Assembly: GCA_963815475.1 (NCBI GenBank)
Contig: CAWFHD010000003.1
Span: 5,766,001-5,830,000 of the forward strand
Source: Sulfopaludibacter sp963815475
GTDB lineage: Bacteria; Acidobacteriota; Terriglobia; Bryobacterales; Bryobacteraceae
Direction: 5' to 3'
Length of the DNA: 64,000 bases
This document shows, piece by piece, positions 1 through 8,003 of the stretch (position 1 is its first letter; every line of letters starts with the position of its first letter). The position numbers were made by a program, and so were the translations under genes. Under the pieces are notes generated by a model. The model saw only the letters and a list, made by a program, of their open reading frames with translations. It did not search any database and was not told the origin of the DNA.

Positions 1-31
1 GGGTTCAGCTCCATAAGAAAGGAAAATATCG

Positions 32-397
32 ATGCGATATTTGTGTTTGTACAAGCCAGGTAAACCTGAGCGCCCGCCCACCCAGCAGGACATGGACGCA
101 ATGGGTCAGTTGATTGCGGACGCGATGAAAGCCGGGTGGCTGCTTTCCACGGAGGGGTGTCTGCCCACTGCCTTAGGAGCGCGGGTCCGGCTGTCCGACG
201 GAAAATTTACCCTGATTGACGGACCCTTTGCCGAGACGAAGGAAGTGATTGGCGGCTTTGCGATCATTCAAGCAGCCTCGAAGGAGGAGGCGATTGAGCA
301 CACCAAGTTCTTCCTGCAATCGGTGGGAGGAGGCGAAACCGAAATCCGCCAATTATACGAAGCGCCACCCGTGGTTCTTTCCGAACCGCGACCGTAA
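32..397 (+). CDS. YCII-related (DGPF-type) domain protein
   Basis: A 121-residue protein whose residues 63-71 read DGPFAETKE, the signature of the YCII-related/DGPF family, followed by a GGFAI strand. It is about the usual size for a single-domain member (110-125 aa). The fold is a ferredoxin-like dimer; no reaction is established for most members. Genes of this family often lie beside ECF sigma factors, and one starts 600 bp downstream here, but a gene on the opposite strand separates them, so a functional link is only an inference. A purine-rich AAAGGA about 8 bp before the ATG can serve as ribosome binding site. The last five residues (SEPRP) and the stop codon are encoded by the first copy of a short repeat, so the C-terminus is probably repeat-derived. 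Confidence 0.85.
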   Translation: MRYLCLYKPGKPERPPTQQDMDAMGQLIADAMKAGWLLSTEGCLPTALGARVRLSDGKFTLIDGPFAETKEVIGGFAIIQAASKEEAIEHTKFFLQSVGGGETEIRQLYEAPPVVLSEPRP

Positions 398-453
398 GGG
401 AGTCGGTGCCGTGCCCCTTCCTTCCGAACCGCGACCGTGACGGAGTCGGCGCC
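379..453. repeat. Tandem pair of 32-bp repeats at a convergent junction
   Basis: Bases 379-410 and 422-453 are near-identical (three differences), beginning ttccgaaccgcgaccgt. The first copy contains the stop codon of the YCII-like gene and the second is followed by a run of five T at 454-458, just before the end of the opposing gene at 459. The same motif, read in reverse, encodes the peptide LPYGRGSE that I remember from many spurious acidobacterial and planctomycete reading frames. Its position between two convergent genes suggests a transcription-termination or structural role. Confidence 0.8.
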
Positions 454-458
454 TTTTT

Positions 459-944
459 CTACTTGTGCGTTTCCGGGCAATCCAGGCAACAGTAAAAGTG
501 CCCCATATCCCCGCAGAGCTGCATCCGCTCGGGACACTCCAAATTGGGACCCGCGCCGCAGATCAAACACGTGGGCGGAATATCGAAGCCGATATCCACG
601 GAGAACGTGTCTGCCTGCGTTGTGGTGCTGCCCAGGCAGGTCACCTCCATCACCACAGGCGCGGCGATGTTGGCCTGACCGCCAAAGTTCCGCGACCCGA
701 TCATGAGCCCTACGTTAATTGAGCCGGAGAGCCACTCGCTATCGGAGGCGACGGTTTCGAAGCTGAGTTGCCCGCCCTTCAGGGAGGCATTGGTGATCGC
801 TCCATCCGCCGCAAAAATGACGCCCGAATAAGTGGCGCCCGCCGTGAGTTCGACAACGTACGATGTGGAAGGGCTGAGATTCCAGAACTGGAACTTAGCC
901 GGCTCGCCCTGGACAATTGACATAGAGGCAGTATAGCCCAGCAC
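459..944 (-). CDS. Hypothetical protein with Cys-rich C-terminus
   Basis: About 161 residues, unrecognised. The body is rich in Ser, Thr, Gly and Val in a beta-strand-like pattern, and the last 40 residues hold nine cysteines in CxxC-like spacing (CLICG, CGDMGHFYCCLDC), compatible with a small zinc-binding or disulfide module. I place the start at a GTG at 944 because GGGAGGT lies nine bases upstream at 960-954; an in-frame ATG at 962 sits just before that motif and has no ribosome binding site of its own. The gene is divergent from the ECF sigma factor, with a 12-bp palindrome between the two starts. No function can be assigned. Confidence 0.55.
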   Translation of the reverse strand: MLGYTASMSIVQGEPAKFQFWNLSPSTSYVVELTAGATYSGVIFAADGAITNASLKGGQLSFETVASDSEWLSGSINVGLMIGSRNFGGQANIAAPVVMEVTCLGSTTTQADTFSVDIGFDIPPTCLICGAGPNLECPERMQLCGDMGHFYCCLDCPETHK

Positions 945-969
945 GAAAAGATTACCTCCCATACAATAT

Positions 970-981
970 CGAACGCGTTCG
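970..981. promoter_or_regulatory. Perfect 12-bp palindrome between divergent genes
   Basis: CGAACGCGTTCG is a perfect palindrome placed 25 bp before the start of the minus-strand gene and 29 bp before the likely start of the sigma factor gene. A dimeric repressor or activator could bind there and control both genes. No binding protein is known and the motif was not seen elsewhere in the window. Confidence 0.35.
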
Positions 982-1010
982 TTCGTCTTCCAAAGTAGAT
1001 GGAGGCTTTA

Positions 1011-1595
1011 TTGAGCGTCCCCGCCGAATCCGTTGAGCAGCGCGCCGAGGAGAATCGGCGCATTGCCGACGTGATTCAGCGGGAGCGGCGGCGCCTTCTC
1101 CATTTCATTCGGAAACGGGTGGATGACGAAGGCGACGCCGAAGATATCCTGCAGGATGTCTTCTATGAGCTGACGGAAGCGTATCGCTTGATGAAGCCGG
1201 TGGAGCAGGCGGGCGCCTGGCTTTTCCGTGTGGCGCGAAACCGCATCATCGACCGCTTCCGCAAGAAGCGGCCCGAGCCGTTTGCCGAGGTGTCCACAGG
1301 GGCAGACGACGAAGATACGCTACGGTTCGAAGACTTGCTGCCCTCGCCCGATGCCGCACCGGAGGCCGCCTACGCCCGCAGCGTGCTGCTGGAAGAGCTC
1401 GATGCTGCGCTGGGGGAGCTTCCAGAAGAGCAGCGGGCCGTATTTGTCGGGCATGAAATCGAGGGGCGCAGTTTCAAGGAACTGGCCGCGGAAACGGGGC
1501 TCAGTATCAATACGGTGCTGGCTCGCAAGCGTTATGCGGTGCGCCACCTGCGCCGTCGCCTGCAGGCGATTTACGAAGAGTTTAGAAACGCATGA
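1011..1595 (+). CDS. ECF-type RNA polymerase sigma factor
   Basis: About 194 residues with both ECF regions. Sigma region 2 covers roughly residues 25-90 (AEDILQDVFYELTEAY, then AWLFRVARNRIIDRFRKK), and region 4 covers roughly residues 130-190 with a helix-turn-helix (FKELAAETGLSINTVLARKR). It directs RNA polymerase to a specific promoter set in the cytoplasm. An ATG at 999 is in frame, but GGAGG at 1001-1005 overlaps that codon and stands five bases before a TTG at 1011, so I prefer the TTG start. The next gene, a small membrane protein ten bases on, is probably co-transcribed and may be its regulatory partner, though it does not look like a standard zinc anti-sigma factor. Confidence 0.9.
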   Translation: MSVPAESVEQRAEENRRIADVIQRERRRLLHFIRKRVDDEGDAEDILQDVFYELTEAYRLMKPVEQAGAWLFRVARNRIIDRFRKKRPEPFAEVSTGADDEDTLRFEDLLPSPDAAPEAAYARSVLLEELDAALGELPEEQRAVFVGHEIEGRSFKELAAETGLSINTVLARKRYAVRHLRRRLQAIYEEFRNA

Positions 1596-1605
1596 GGAAC
1601 ATCCT

Positions 1606-1962
1606 ATGAGATCGAAATGGGTTGTCAGGGGAGTGAAGATCGCCATGATGGCGGTTGTTGGCGTGGCCGTATTCGGATTCATCGTGATGAGTCTGTGGAA
1701 CTGGCTGCTGCCCGAGATCTTCGGCCTCCCCGCGATCGGTTTTTGGCAAGCACTGGGCCTGCTGGTTCTGAGTAAGATCCTGTTCGGAGGTCTCCGCGGA
1801 GGCCGCGGGTATGGCGGACATTGGCGCGGCCGGATGAAGGAACGTTGGGAAAGCATGACGCCTGAGGAGCGCGAGAAGTTTCGCCAGGGCATGGCGCAGC
1901 GCTGCGGTTTCCGCGGCGCCCCGGCTGAGGAGCCCGGCGTTGCAGGCGAGACCCCGCGTTGA
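1606..1962 (+). CDS. Small membrane protein downstream of ECF sigma factor
   Basis: A 118-residue protein starting at ATG 1606, with GAGGA at 1594-1598 as ribosome binding site. Residues 10-30 and about 38-60 are hydrophobic (for example MMAVVGVAVFGFIVMSLW), giving one or two membrane spans, followed by a Gly/Arg-rich stretch (GGLRGGRGYGGHWRGR) and a charged helix with MTPEEREKFRQGM. The gene begins ten bases after the sigma factor stop, so the two form an operon. Its size, position and cytosolic-looking tail suggest a role in sensing or in tethering the sigma factor, but there is no recognised anti-sigma motif. The function is unknown. Confidence 0.8.
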   Translation: MRSKWVVRGVKIAMMAVVGVAVFGFIVMSLWNWLLPEIFGLPAIGFWQALGLLVLSKILFGGLRGGRGYGGHWRGRMKERWESMTPEEREKFRQGMAQRCGFRGAPAEEPGVAGETPR

Positions 1963-1986
1963 CCGGAAGACAACGCGCCGTACTAT
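1959..1986 (+). promoter_or_regulatory. Sigma-70-type promoter for the glycosidase gene
   Basis: TTGACC at 1959-1964 and TACTAT at 1981-1986 are separated by 16 bp. Both hexamers are one or two bases from the TTGACA/TATAAT consensus. Transcription would begin near 1993-1994, only two or three bases before the GTG at 1996, so the mRNA would be leaderless or nearly so. The -35 box overlaps the stop codon region of the preceding gene. Confidence 0.55.
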
Positions 1987-1995
1987 CCTGATCTC

Positions 1996-4020
1996 GTGCC
2001 CCTCACCCGCCGGCAGTTTCTGGCGTCCGCGCCTGCCGCTCTGGCCGCTCAATCCTCCGGCCCCGTGAATAGGCGCGCCATCGTCACTCGCCACAATCCC
2101 GCGCTGCACGAGTTTGACGTGCGGTCGCCGCTCTCGGTAGGTAACGGCGAGTTCGCCTTCACGGCCGATCCTACCGGGCTGCAGACGTTTCCCCAACTCT
2201 ACGAGAAGACGCTGCCGCTCTGTACGCAATCGCAATGGGGCTGGCACACCGCTCCCAATCCCACAGGACAGACGGCCGCCGATCTGCGCCTCACTAAGTA
2301 CGATACGTTTGGCCGCGAAGTCGGTTACCCCACCAGCTCGCAGGGACAAAAGGATCTGTTCGATTGGCTGCGCGAGAATCCCCACCGGCTGCACCTCGGC
2401 AGGATCGGATTCGTCATCGGCAGTCCGTCCGAGGTCACCGCGATCTCGCAGACACTCGATCTGTGGACGGGCGTTCTGCGCAGCGAATTCCACTGGAACG
2501 GAAAGCCGGTGGAGGTGGAAACGTGCTGTCATCCCATGCTCGATCTGGTGGCAGTGACGGTGCGCGGCCGTGCGCCCGTAAGCTTCGAATTCCCTTACGG
2601 CTCTGGCAACATGAACGCCGCCGATTGGGACCATCCGGACAAGCACCGGAGCGTCGACAAGGCCGGGCCGCGGCACCTCGAGATCGCCCGCCAACTCGAT
2701 CGCGATAGTTATGCGGTGGCGATTGCCTGGGATGAGGCGGCCGAGATGCGTCGAGAGGGCGCGCACCGTTTTGTTCTGCGGCCGTCGAGTGACCGGCTGT
2801 CCTTTGTCTGCGGATTTAGCCCTGCCAGTGGGAAGGCCACTGCTTCTGCGGCCGAAACGTTCGCCGCCAGCCGCGAGCATTGGAGCGCATTTTGGTCGGG
2901 CGGCGGCGCCGTCGAAATACCGGGAAGTCCCGAGATAGAGCGGCGCGTGGTGCTTTCGCAATACCTCACGGCGATTCAGTGCGCGGGCTCGCTGCCGCCA
3001 CAGGAGACCGGCCTCACCTGCAATAGCTGGTACGGCAAATTCCACCTGGAGATGCACTACTGGCACGCCGCCCATTTCGCCGCGTGGGGACGCGCTCCGC
3101 TGCTGGAGCGCAGCCTCGCCTGGTATCGCGCCATTCTGCCGTCGGCGCGGGCGTGGGCGCGCGCGCAGGGATATGCCGGCGCACGCTGGCCAAAGATGAC
3201 CGCGCCCGATGGCCGCGACAGCCCGTCGCCCATTGGTCCTCTGTTGGTCTGGCAGCAGCCGCACCCCATCGCGATGGCGGAATGGTGCTATCGCGCCAAT
3301 CCCACGCGAGAGACGCTCGACCGTCACCACGATATGGTTTTCGACAGCGCCGATTTCCTTGCATCCTTCGCGCATTACGATACCGCGGGCGCGCGTTACG
3401 TGCTGGGGCCGCCGGTGATCCCCGCGCAGGAAAATCATCCACCGCGCGAAACCTGGAATCCCACGTTTGAACTGGAATACTTCGCCGGCGCTCTCGGTAT
3501 CGCACAACAGTGGCGCCAGCGTCTCGGCCTCGCCCGGCAGTCCAAGTGGGACGATGTCCGTGCAAAACTTTCCGCGTTGCCCGTCAAAGACGACGTCTAC
3601 CTGGCGCACGAGAACTGTCCGCAGACATTCACCGAGCGCAATCGCGACCACCCATCCATGCTCGGAGCGCTGGGTCTGCTGGGCGGCAGCAAGGTGGATC
3701 GCGAAACCATGCGCCGTACTCTGAAGAAGGTCTTCGCCGAGTGGAAGTGGGACGACACCTGGGGTTGGGATTTCCCCATGGTCGCGATGACGGCTGCCAG
3801 CCTGGGCGAGCGCGCTCTCGCCGGTGAGGCCCTGCTGATGCAGACGCCCAAGAATACATGGTTGCCGAACGGCCACAATTGGCAGCGCGCCAACCTTCCG
3901 CTTTACCTGCCGGGCAATGGCGGCCTGCTGCTTGCCGTGGCCCACATGGCCGGAACCAATGCCTTCCCCGGGCCGTGGAATGCGCGTTGGGAAGGCCTCG
4001 CCGGTGGACCGTTATACTGA
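1996..4020 (+). CDS. Tat-exported six-hairpin glycosidase-like protein
   Basis: 674 residues beginning at GTG. The N-terminus (TRRQFLASAPAALAAQ) is a twin-arginine signal, so the protein is exported folded to the periplasm. The rest resembles the six-hairpin glycosidase superfamily (GH65/GH15-like): an N-terminal beta-rich part to about residue 300, then an alpha/alpha toroid with conserved aromatic and acidic stretches such as GKFHLEMHYWHAAHF (about residues 347-361), RWPKM, and WKWDDTWGWDFPM near residue 595. It probably cleaves a plant- or microbe-derived oligosaccharide; the exact family and catalytic acids cannot be fixed by eye. The YihY-type gene begins four bases after the stop, so the pair may be co-transcribed. 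A long antisense reading frame over this gene is an artefact of its GC-rich codon use. Confidence 0.75.
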   Translation: MPLTRRQFLASAPAALAAQSSGPVNRRAIVTRHNPALHEFDVRSPLSVGNGEFAFTADPTGLQTFPQLYEKTLPLCTQSQWGWHTAPNPTGQTAADLRLTKYDTFGREVGYPTSSQGQKDLFDWLRENPHRLHLGRIGFVIGSPSEVTAISQTLDLWTGVLRSEFHWNGKPVEVETCCHPMLDLVAVTVRGRAPVSFEFPYGSGNMNAADWDHPDKHRSVDKAGPRHLEIARQLDRDSYAVAIAWDEAAEMRREGAHRFVLRPSSDRLSFVCGFSPASGKATASAAETFAASREHWSAFWSGGGAVEIPGSPEIERRVVLSQYLTAIQCAGSLPPQETGLTCNSWYGKFHLEMHYWHAAHFAAWGRAPLLERSLAWYRAILPSARAWARAQGYAGARWPKMTAPDGRDSPSPIGPLLVWQQPHPIAMAEWCYRANPTRETLDRHHDMVFDSADFLASFAHYDTAGARYVLGPPVIPAQENHPPRETWNPTFELEYFAGALGIAQQWRQRLGLARQSKWDDVRAKLSALPVKDDVYLAHENCPQTFTERNRDHPSMLGALGLLGGSKVDRETMRRTLKKVFAEWKWDDTWGWDFPMVAMTAASLGERALAGEALLMQTPKNTWLPNGHNWQRANLPLYLPGNGGLLLAVAHMAGTNAFPGPWNARWEGLAGGPLY

Positions 4021-4024
4021 GCCT

Positions 4025-4876
4025 GTGCGTATTACTCCGCGGATGTTCCTATGGCTGGTCCGCCGGGCCATGGCCTCCGCCTTCGACGATAACTGCTTTG
4101 GCATCGCAAAAGGCGCCGCCTACTCCGCGCTGCTCTCGTTTTTTCCGGTTCTCACTTCCGCCGCCACTATTCTGTTGCAGACTCGTGCTGCATTCGTTTC
4201 GCGCATGCTGGAAAGCACGCTATCGCAAATTGTCCCGCCCGGCACGGAAGATCTGGTGGTGCAGCAGTTTCGCATCACGGGCGCACGGCCGGTCGCGCTG
4301 CTGATCGTGGCGAATGCGATTTCGCTCTGGGCGGCATCGAGCGTCATCAAGAGCCTCATCGAAGGGTTTCAGGCTGCGTACCATGTGCCTCGCAATCGAG
4401 GCTTTTTGCATGGCAGCGCCGTGGCAATGTCGCTGGTGCTGCTCTCGGCCCTCCCACTGCTGTGCGCGTCTCTACTCGTCCTTTTCGGGGGGGAACTGGA
4501 ACGGGCTGCCCTGAACGCCATGAAGGTGGATCCGATCTTGACGCCGTTGGCGGGATTGTGGCAAGTCTTGAGCCGCATCGCGCGGTATCTGCTCGCCTTC
4601 GCAACCATGGTTTCAGTGACTTCGATGCTCTACTATTTCGGACCCTACCGCAAACAACGTTGGCGATATGTATGGCCCGGCGCAATTCTGGCGACTATCT
4701 TTTGGCTAGGCGCCACGGCCGGTTTTGGCTGGTATGTGGTGCATATCGTGAATTACAACGTGATGTATGGGTCGGTGGGCGCCGGGATCGCACTGCTGGT
4801 GTGGATGTACCTGATGGCGGCGATCGCCCTGATTGGCTGTGAATTCAATGCGGTCTACGAGCGGGCGAACGCATAG
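4025..4876 (+). CDS. YihY/BrkB family inner-membrane protein
   Basis: About 283 residues with six hydrophobic spans, in the order and with the motifs of the YihY/virulence factor BrkB family: an amphipathic N-terminus followed by GAAYSALLSFFPVLTSAA, a mid-protein FGPYRKQRW loop after LLYYFGP-like sequence, and a C-terminal GSVGAGIALLVWMYLMA span before EFNAVY. Members were once called ribonuclease BN, which is now considered wrong; they are integral membrane proteins of unclear transport role. I choose the GTG at 4025 because it lies just past the upstream stop; an ATG at 4043 is the alternative. It is followed 44 bp later by the alginate-lyase-like gene. Confidence 0.85.
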   Translation: MRITPRMFLWLVRRAMASAFDDNCFGIAKGAAYSALLSFFPVLTSAATILLQTRAAFVSRMLESTLSQIVPPGTEDLVVQQFRITGARPVALLIVANAISLWAASSVIKSLIEGFQAAYHVPRNRGFLHGSAVAMSLVLLSALPLLCASLLVLFGGELERAALNAMKVDPILTPLAGLWQVLSRIARYLLAFATMVSVTSMLYYFGPYRKQRWRYVWPGAILATIFWLGATAGFGWYVVHIVNYNVMYGSVGAGIALLVWMYLMAAIALIGCEFNAVYERANA

Positions 4877-4906
4877 TGAAACAGCCCTTTTGAGGCTTCC
4901 ATTCGT

Positions 4907-4912
4907 TACAAT
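4907..4912 (+). promoter_or_regulatory. -10 hexamer for the alginate-lyase-like gene
   Basis: TACAAT lies eight bases before the GTG start at 4921, which would put the transcription start at or within two bases of the initiation codon. I see no good -35 box at 16-18 bp spacing, so the call rests on the -10 and its placement. Confidence 0.35.
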
Positions 4913-4920
4913 CAGCATTA

Positions 4921-6132
4921 GTGAGAACCACTGCCATGCTCCTCCTGGCCGCCTTGTCGGCCCAGGCTGCCAGCATCCCGATGACGCTCGTCTCAGACGA
5001 CGAAGCCGATCCGATTCACAGTGCGATTCTGCGAAAGGAGTTGTGGACGCAGGACGCCGTTCGACGCTTGCGCGCCGCGGCCGACAAGAGCATGAAGGAG
5101 GGTCCGTGGAGCGTGACCACCGATCGCCCCCGTGATGTGGAACTCGATCCGCACGACTACTACAGCGAAGCCCCCTATTGGTGGCCCGACCCTGCCAATC
5201 CAGGCGGCCCTTTCCTGCGCAAAGACGGTCAGGTGAATCCGGCGCGTTTTACGGCCAATCGCAACGCGTTGGGATCCATGTGCGATGGCGTGTTCACGCT
5301 CGGCACTGCCGCTTTTTTCTTGGACGATCCGCGCTATGCGCAGCGCGCTTCCCGTCTGATCAACACCTGGTTCGTCAATCCCAAGCTGCGGATGAATCCC
5401 AACCTCGATTACGCCCAGGCCGTCCCGGGTGTGAACACGGGACGCGGCAACGGAATTCTGGATGGCCGCGGCTTGATACGCGCCATTCAAGGAATTGAGT
5501 TTCTGGCTCAGACCGGCTCCTGGGATCCGAAGGAGCAGGCGGCAGTTCACAAGTGGTTCGAAGAGTATCTGCGCTGGCTCATCCACAGCAGCGCAGGCGA
5601 AGACGAGAAGCTGAGCGGCAATAACCACGCATCCTGGTGGACGGCGCAAGTTGCGGCCGTGGCCACATTCCTGGATGACCAACCCGCCGAGCAGATGGCC
5701 TTCAATTTCTACCGCAATCACATTTTTCCGCGCCAGATCCGGTCCGATGGCAGCGCTCCGCGCGAAGAAGCCCGCACCAAGTCGCTCTCCTACTCATCGT
5801 TTAACGTGGAAGCGTTCGCGGTGATTTGCCGCATCGCGCAAACTCACGGAGTGGATTTGTGGAGCACTAGCGCTCATAACAAGGTCACCATCTCCAAGGT
5901 AATCGACTACCTTCTGCCTTATCTGGTGGACCCGCACAAATGGACCAAGGACCAGATTGACGCCGTCCAGACGGATGGCCTCTACTTCCTGGCGTTTGCA
6001 GGCATCGGTCTGAAGAAGCCGGAGTACATCGCGCAATATCACAAGCTGGAACGGCCCGAAAGCGCGTGGCTCAGCCTGGTAGACCTGCTGGTAGGCCGCT
6101 ACGAAGCCGCCGCCCACCAAACGCGCCACTAG
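4921..6132 (+). CDS. Exported alginate-lyase-fold polysaccharide lyase
   Basis: 403 residues starting at GTG with a cleavable signal (MRTTAMLLLAALSAQAAS). The sequence matches the alginate_lyase (PL5-like) alpha/alpha toroid: YWWPDPANPGGPF near residue 85, NRNALGSM, the NNHASWW block near residue 235 that carries the Asn-His catalytic pair of the fold, and SLSYSSFN near residue 290 with the Tyr. Such enzymes cleave uronate-containing polysaccharides by beta-elimination in the periplasm or outside. The substrate cannot be told from sequence; many soil bacterial homologues are annotated only by domain. No ribosome binding site is visible, consistent with a leaderless message. A hairpin/T-tract repeat 67 bp downstream of the stop should terminate it. 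Confidence 0.85.
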   Translation: MRTTAMLLLAALSAQAASIPMTLVSDDEADPIHSAILRKELWTQDAVRRLRAAADKSMKEGPWSVTTDRPRDVELDPHDYYSEAPYWWPDPANPGGPFLRKDGQVNPARFTANRNALGSMCDGVFTLGTAAFFLDDPRYAQRASRLINTWFVNPKLRMNPNLDYAQAVPGVNTGRGNGILDGRGLIRAIQGIEFLAQTGSWDPKEQAAVHKWFEEYLRWLIHSSAGEDEKLSGNNHASWWTAQVAAVATFLDDQPAEQMAFNFYRNHIFPRQIRSDGSAPREEARTKSLSYSSFNVEAFAVICRIAQTHGVDLWSTSAHNKVTISKVIDYLLPYLVDPHKWTKDQIDAVQTDGLYFLAFAGIGLKKPEYIAQYHKLERPESAWLSLVDLLVGRYEAAAHQTRH

Positions 6133-6171
6133 TAGGGGGCCACGAAACGTCATGAAAAACTCGATGTGCCT

Positions 6172-6226
6172 GGTGGGGTAGACGCTTCCGCCTGCCAATC
6201 CGAGCGAAGCTCGGACGGTTTTTCGA
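6172..6226 (+). repeat. Repeat element with hairpin and T-tract (terminator), intact copy
   Basis: A 55-bp element at the convergent junction of the lyase and the kinase gene. It contains a 7-bp stem (TCCGAGC 6199-6205, loop gaa, GCTCGGA 6209-6215) followed by cgg and five T, which on the plus strand is a Rho-independent terminator for the lyase gene. The same element occurs on the other strand at 36740-36784 plus 37814-37832, where an insertion sequence splits it. Two copies in the same orientation relative to their upstream genes argue for a dispersed terminator-carrying repeat. Confidence 0.8.
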
Positions 6227-6232
6227 TCCGCC

Positions 6233-7993
6233 CTACGCCGGTATCGAAACTTCTACCGTCGTCGTAGTGGGATTCAACGACAGCGACAGATGGGACGTGG
6301 GGCCGTAGCAGATTTCCAGGCGGCGGCGTACGTTCTGCAGGCCCACTCCTGTCCCGGCCGCCGGCGCCGAGCCCACGCTGCTATTCTCCACCACGATCTG
6401 CAATTGTTCGTCCCGCAGGCCGGCCTGGATCCGCACGTACCCCGGTTCGCTGCTCACCGCGATGCCGTGCTTGATGGCATTCTCTACCAGCGGCTGGATG
6501 GACAGCACCGGAATCGGCATCTCCCGGACGTCGTCGGCCACGTCGATCTCCACGCGCAAGCGATTGCCCAGGCGCAACTGCTCCACTTCGAGATAGGCGC
6601 GCACGATCTGCATCTCCTGTGCCAGCGGCACAAAGGTCTGGTCGGATTGCAGGAAGTAGCGGAAGATCTCGGCCAGGTTGAGAACCATGCGGCGCGCCGT
6701 GGAAGCTTCGCGTGGAATCGTGCCGTACAGCGTGTTCAGCGCGTTGAAGAGAAAATGTGGATTGATCTGCGATTGCAGCGCGCGTAGTTCGGCCTGGCTG
6801 ACCAGGCGGTTCATCTCGTCGCGCTGCAGCGCTTCCACGTACGCGGCAATCTCGTTGGCGGCTTGGGCAAGCGCATCCAGGTCGGCCCCCAGGTAGCGCT
6901 GTCCGCCCTCCCGCGCGCCCAGCAGGAGTGTTCGCGAGTTTCCGTGCCCCAATCGAATGGATACCGACGCTTCGGCCCAGCCGTATCGGACTTCGGCATC
7001 TGACAGCACAAATTCGGTGGTGCGCGCCGCCGCAGCCACGGTGGCAGCGGCCCAATTCAGGTACTCCTCTTCGCTCGAAAACGCCGGAGCGTTCTTGAGC
7101 CGCTCCGGCAATCCGTCCAGGTTGCCGCGCCGGAAAATCGCCTGGGTGAGCCATGACTGCACCAGGTTGCGCAGTCCCGCAAAGGTAACCAGAAACAAGC
7201 AGACGCTCGCCACGAAGAGGGCTTGCTGAAACGGATTGGGGTGCGTGCGGTCGGCCGGCTCCAGGCGAAAGACCGTCTGCATCATCAGCCCTGTGAAGGC
7301 CGCCGCCAGGAATCCGTTCGCCAGGAATCGCACAAACGCATCCAGCAGCACAAAGCGATAATCCTGCAGCAGAACGAATAGCGCCAGCGGGATACCGGCG
7401 TGGTGCACCACGAGTTCCGCCGACCACGCCTGCCCCGGATGTTCAGCGCCGAAATGCACAAACGACGCTGCAAACAGCGCCAGGCACATGGCCGCGACAA
7501 TCCGCGCGCCGCCCGGATGGCGAGCAGAGCCGCGGAAAACTGTGGATGCCACGGCAATCGCGGTCAGCGTCAGAAATCCGAAGGTGATCAGCAACAGCGC
7601 CAGTCGATGGAGCGGCACGTTGACGCCGCGCACTTCCCAGAAATGCATTCCGACCGCGACCGCGCTCAACGCATAGCCCGCCCACACCAGCTTTGGCCGC
7701 GCGCCGCCAATCGAGATGTGCAGCAGCACGGCCGGCAGCAAACTGAAGGCTGAGAAGCTCACCGCGACTACCAGGTTCATGGCGATGGGACGCATGCCCG
7801 GCCGCGTGATCACCATCAATGACCCGAGGTCCCATACGATGGACAGCAGCGCCGCCAACGCCGGCAGATTGCGTCCGCGCGCGCCGAACCATCCGCCACG
7901 CCGGAATAGCAGACAGAGAAAAATGACGAAGATCAGCGCTCCGGCGGCATGCCCCAGGATGTTGATCAGTTGCGCTTGATCCATGCCCGCCAT
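6233..7993 (-). CDS. LytS-type sensor histidine kinase
   Basis: About 586 residues from ATG 7993. The N-terminal 270 residues hold seven or eight hydrophobic segments, and a GAF-like linker follows. The catalytic part has the His_kinase family H-box SQINPHFLFNALNTLYG at roughly residues 403-418 and an HATPase_c domain with QPLVENAIKHGI (N-box) and GTGVGLQNVRRRL (G-box). This LytS/YehU class pairs with LytTR regulators, and the gene for one lies immediately upstream in the same operon, the kinase start being 11 bases past the regulator stop. The signal sensed in the membrane is unknown. An upstream in-frame ATG at 8038 would overlap the regulator gene and adds no recognisable sequence. Confidence 0.93.
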   Translation of the reverse strand: MAGMDQAQLINILGHAAGALIFVIFLCLLFRRGGWFGARGRNLPALAALLSIVWDLGSLMVITRPGMRPIAMNLVVAVSFSAFSLLPAVLLHISIGGARPKLVWAGYALSAVAVGMHFWEVRGVNVPLHRLALLLITFGFLTLTAIAVASTVFRGSARHPGGARIVAAMCLALFAASFVHFGAEHPGQAWSAELVVHHAGIPLALFVLLQDYRFVLLDAFVRFLANGFLAAAFTGLMMQTVFRLEPADRTHPNPFQQALFVASVCLFLVTFAGLRNLVQSWLTQAIFRRGNLDGLPERLKNAPAFSSEEEYLNWAAATVAAAARTTEFVLSDAEVRYGWAEASVSIRLGHGNSRTLLLGAREGGQRYLGADLDALAQAANEIAAYVEALQRDEMNRLVSQAELRALQSQINPHFLFNALNTLYGTIPREASTARRMVLNLAEIFRYFLQSDQTFVPLAQEMQIVRAYLEVEQLRLGNRLRVEIDVADDVREMPIPVLSIQPLVENAIKHGIAVSSEPGYVRIQAGLRDEQLQIVVENSSVGSAPAAGTGVGLQNVRRRLEICYGPTSHLSLSLNPTTTTVEVSIPA

Positions 7994-8003
7994 TGGTTCA
8001 AGC

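Noticed and set aside
1582..3945. A 787-codon open frame on the minus strand
   Set aside because: It is antisense to the small membrane protein and the glycosidase gene, has Arg/His-rich content with no domain, and exists because GC-rich codons avoid stops on the other strand.
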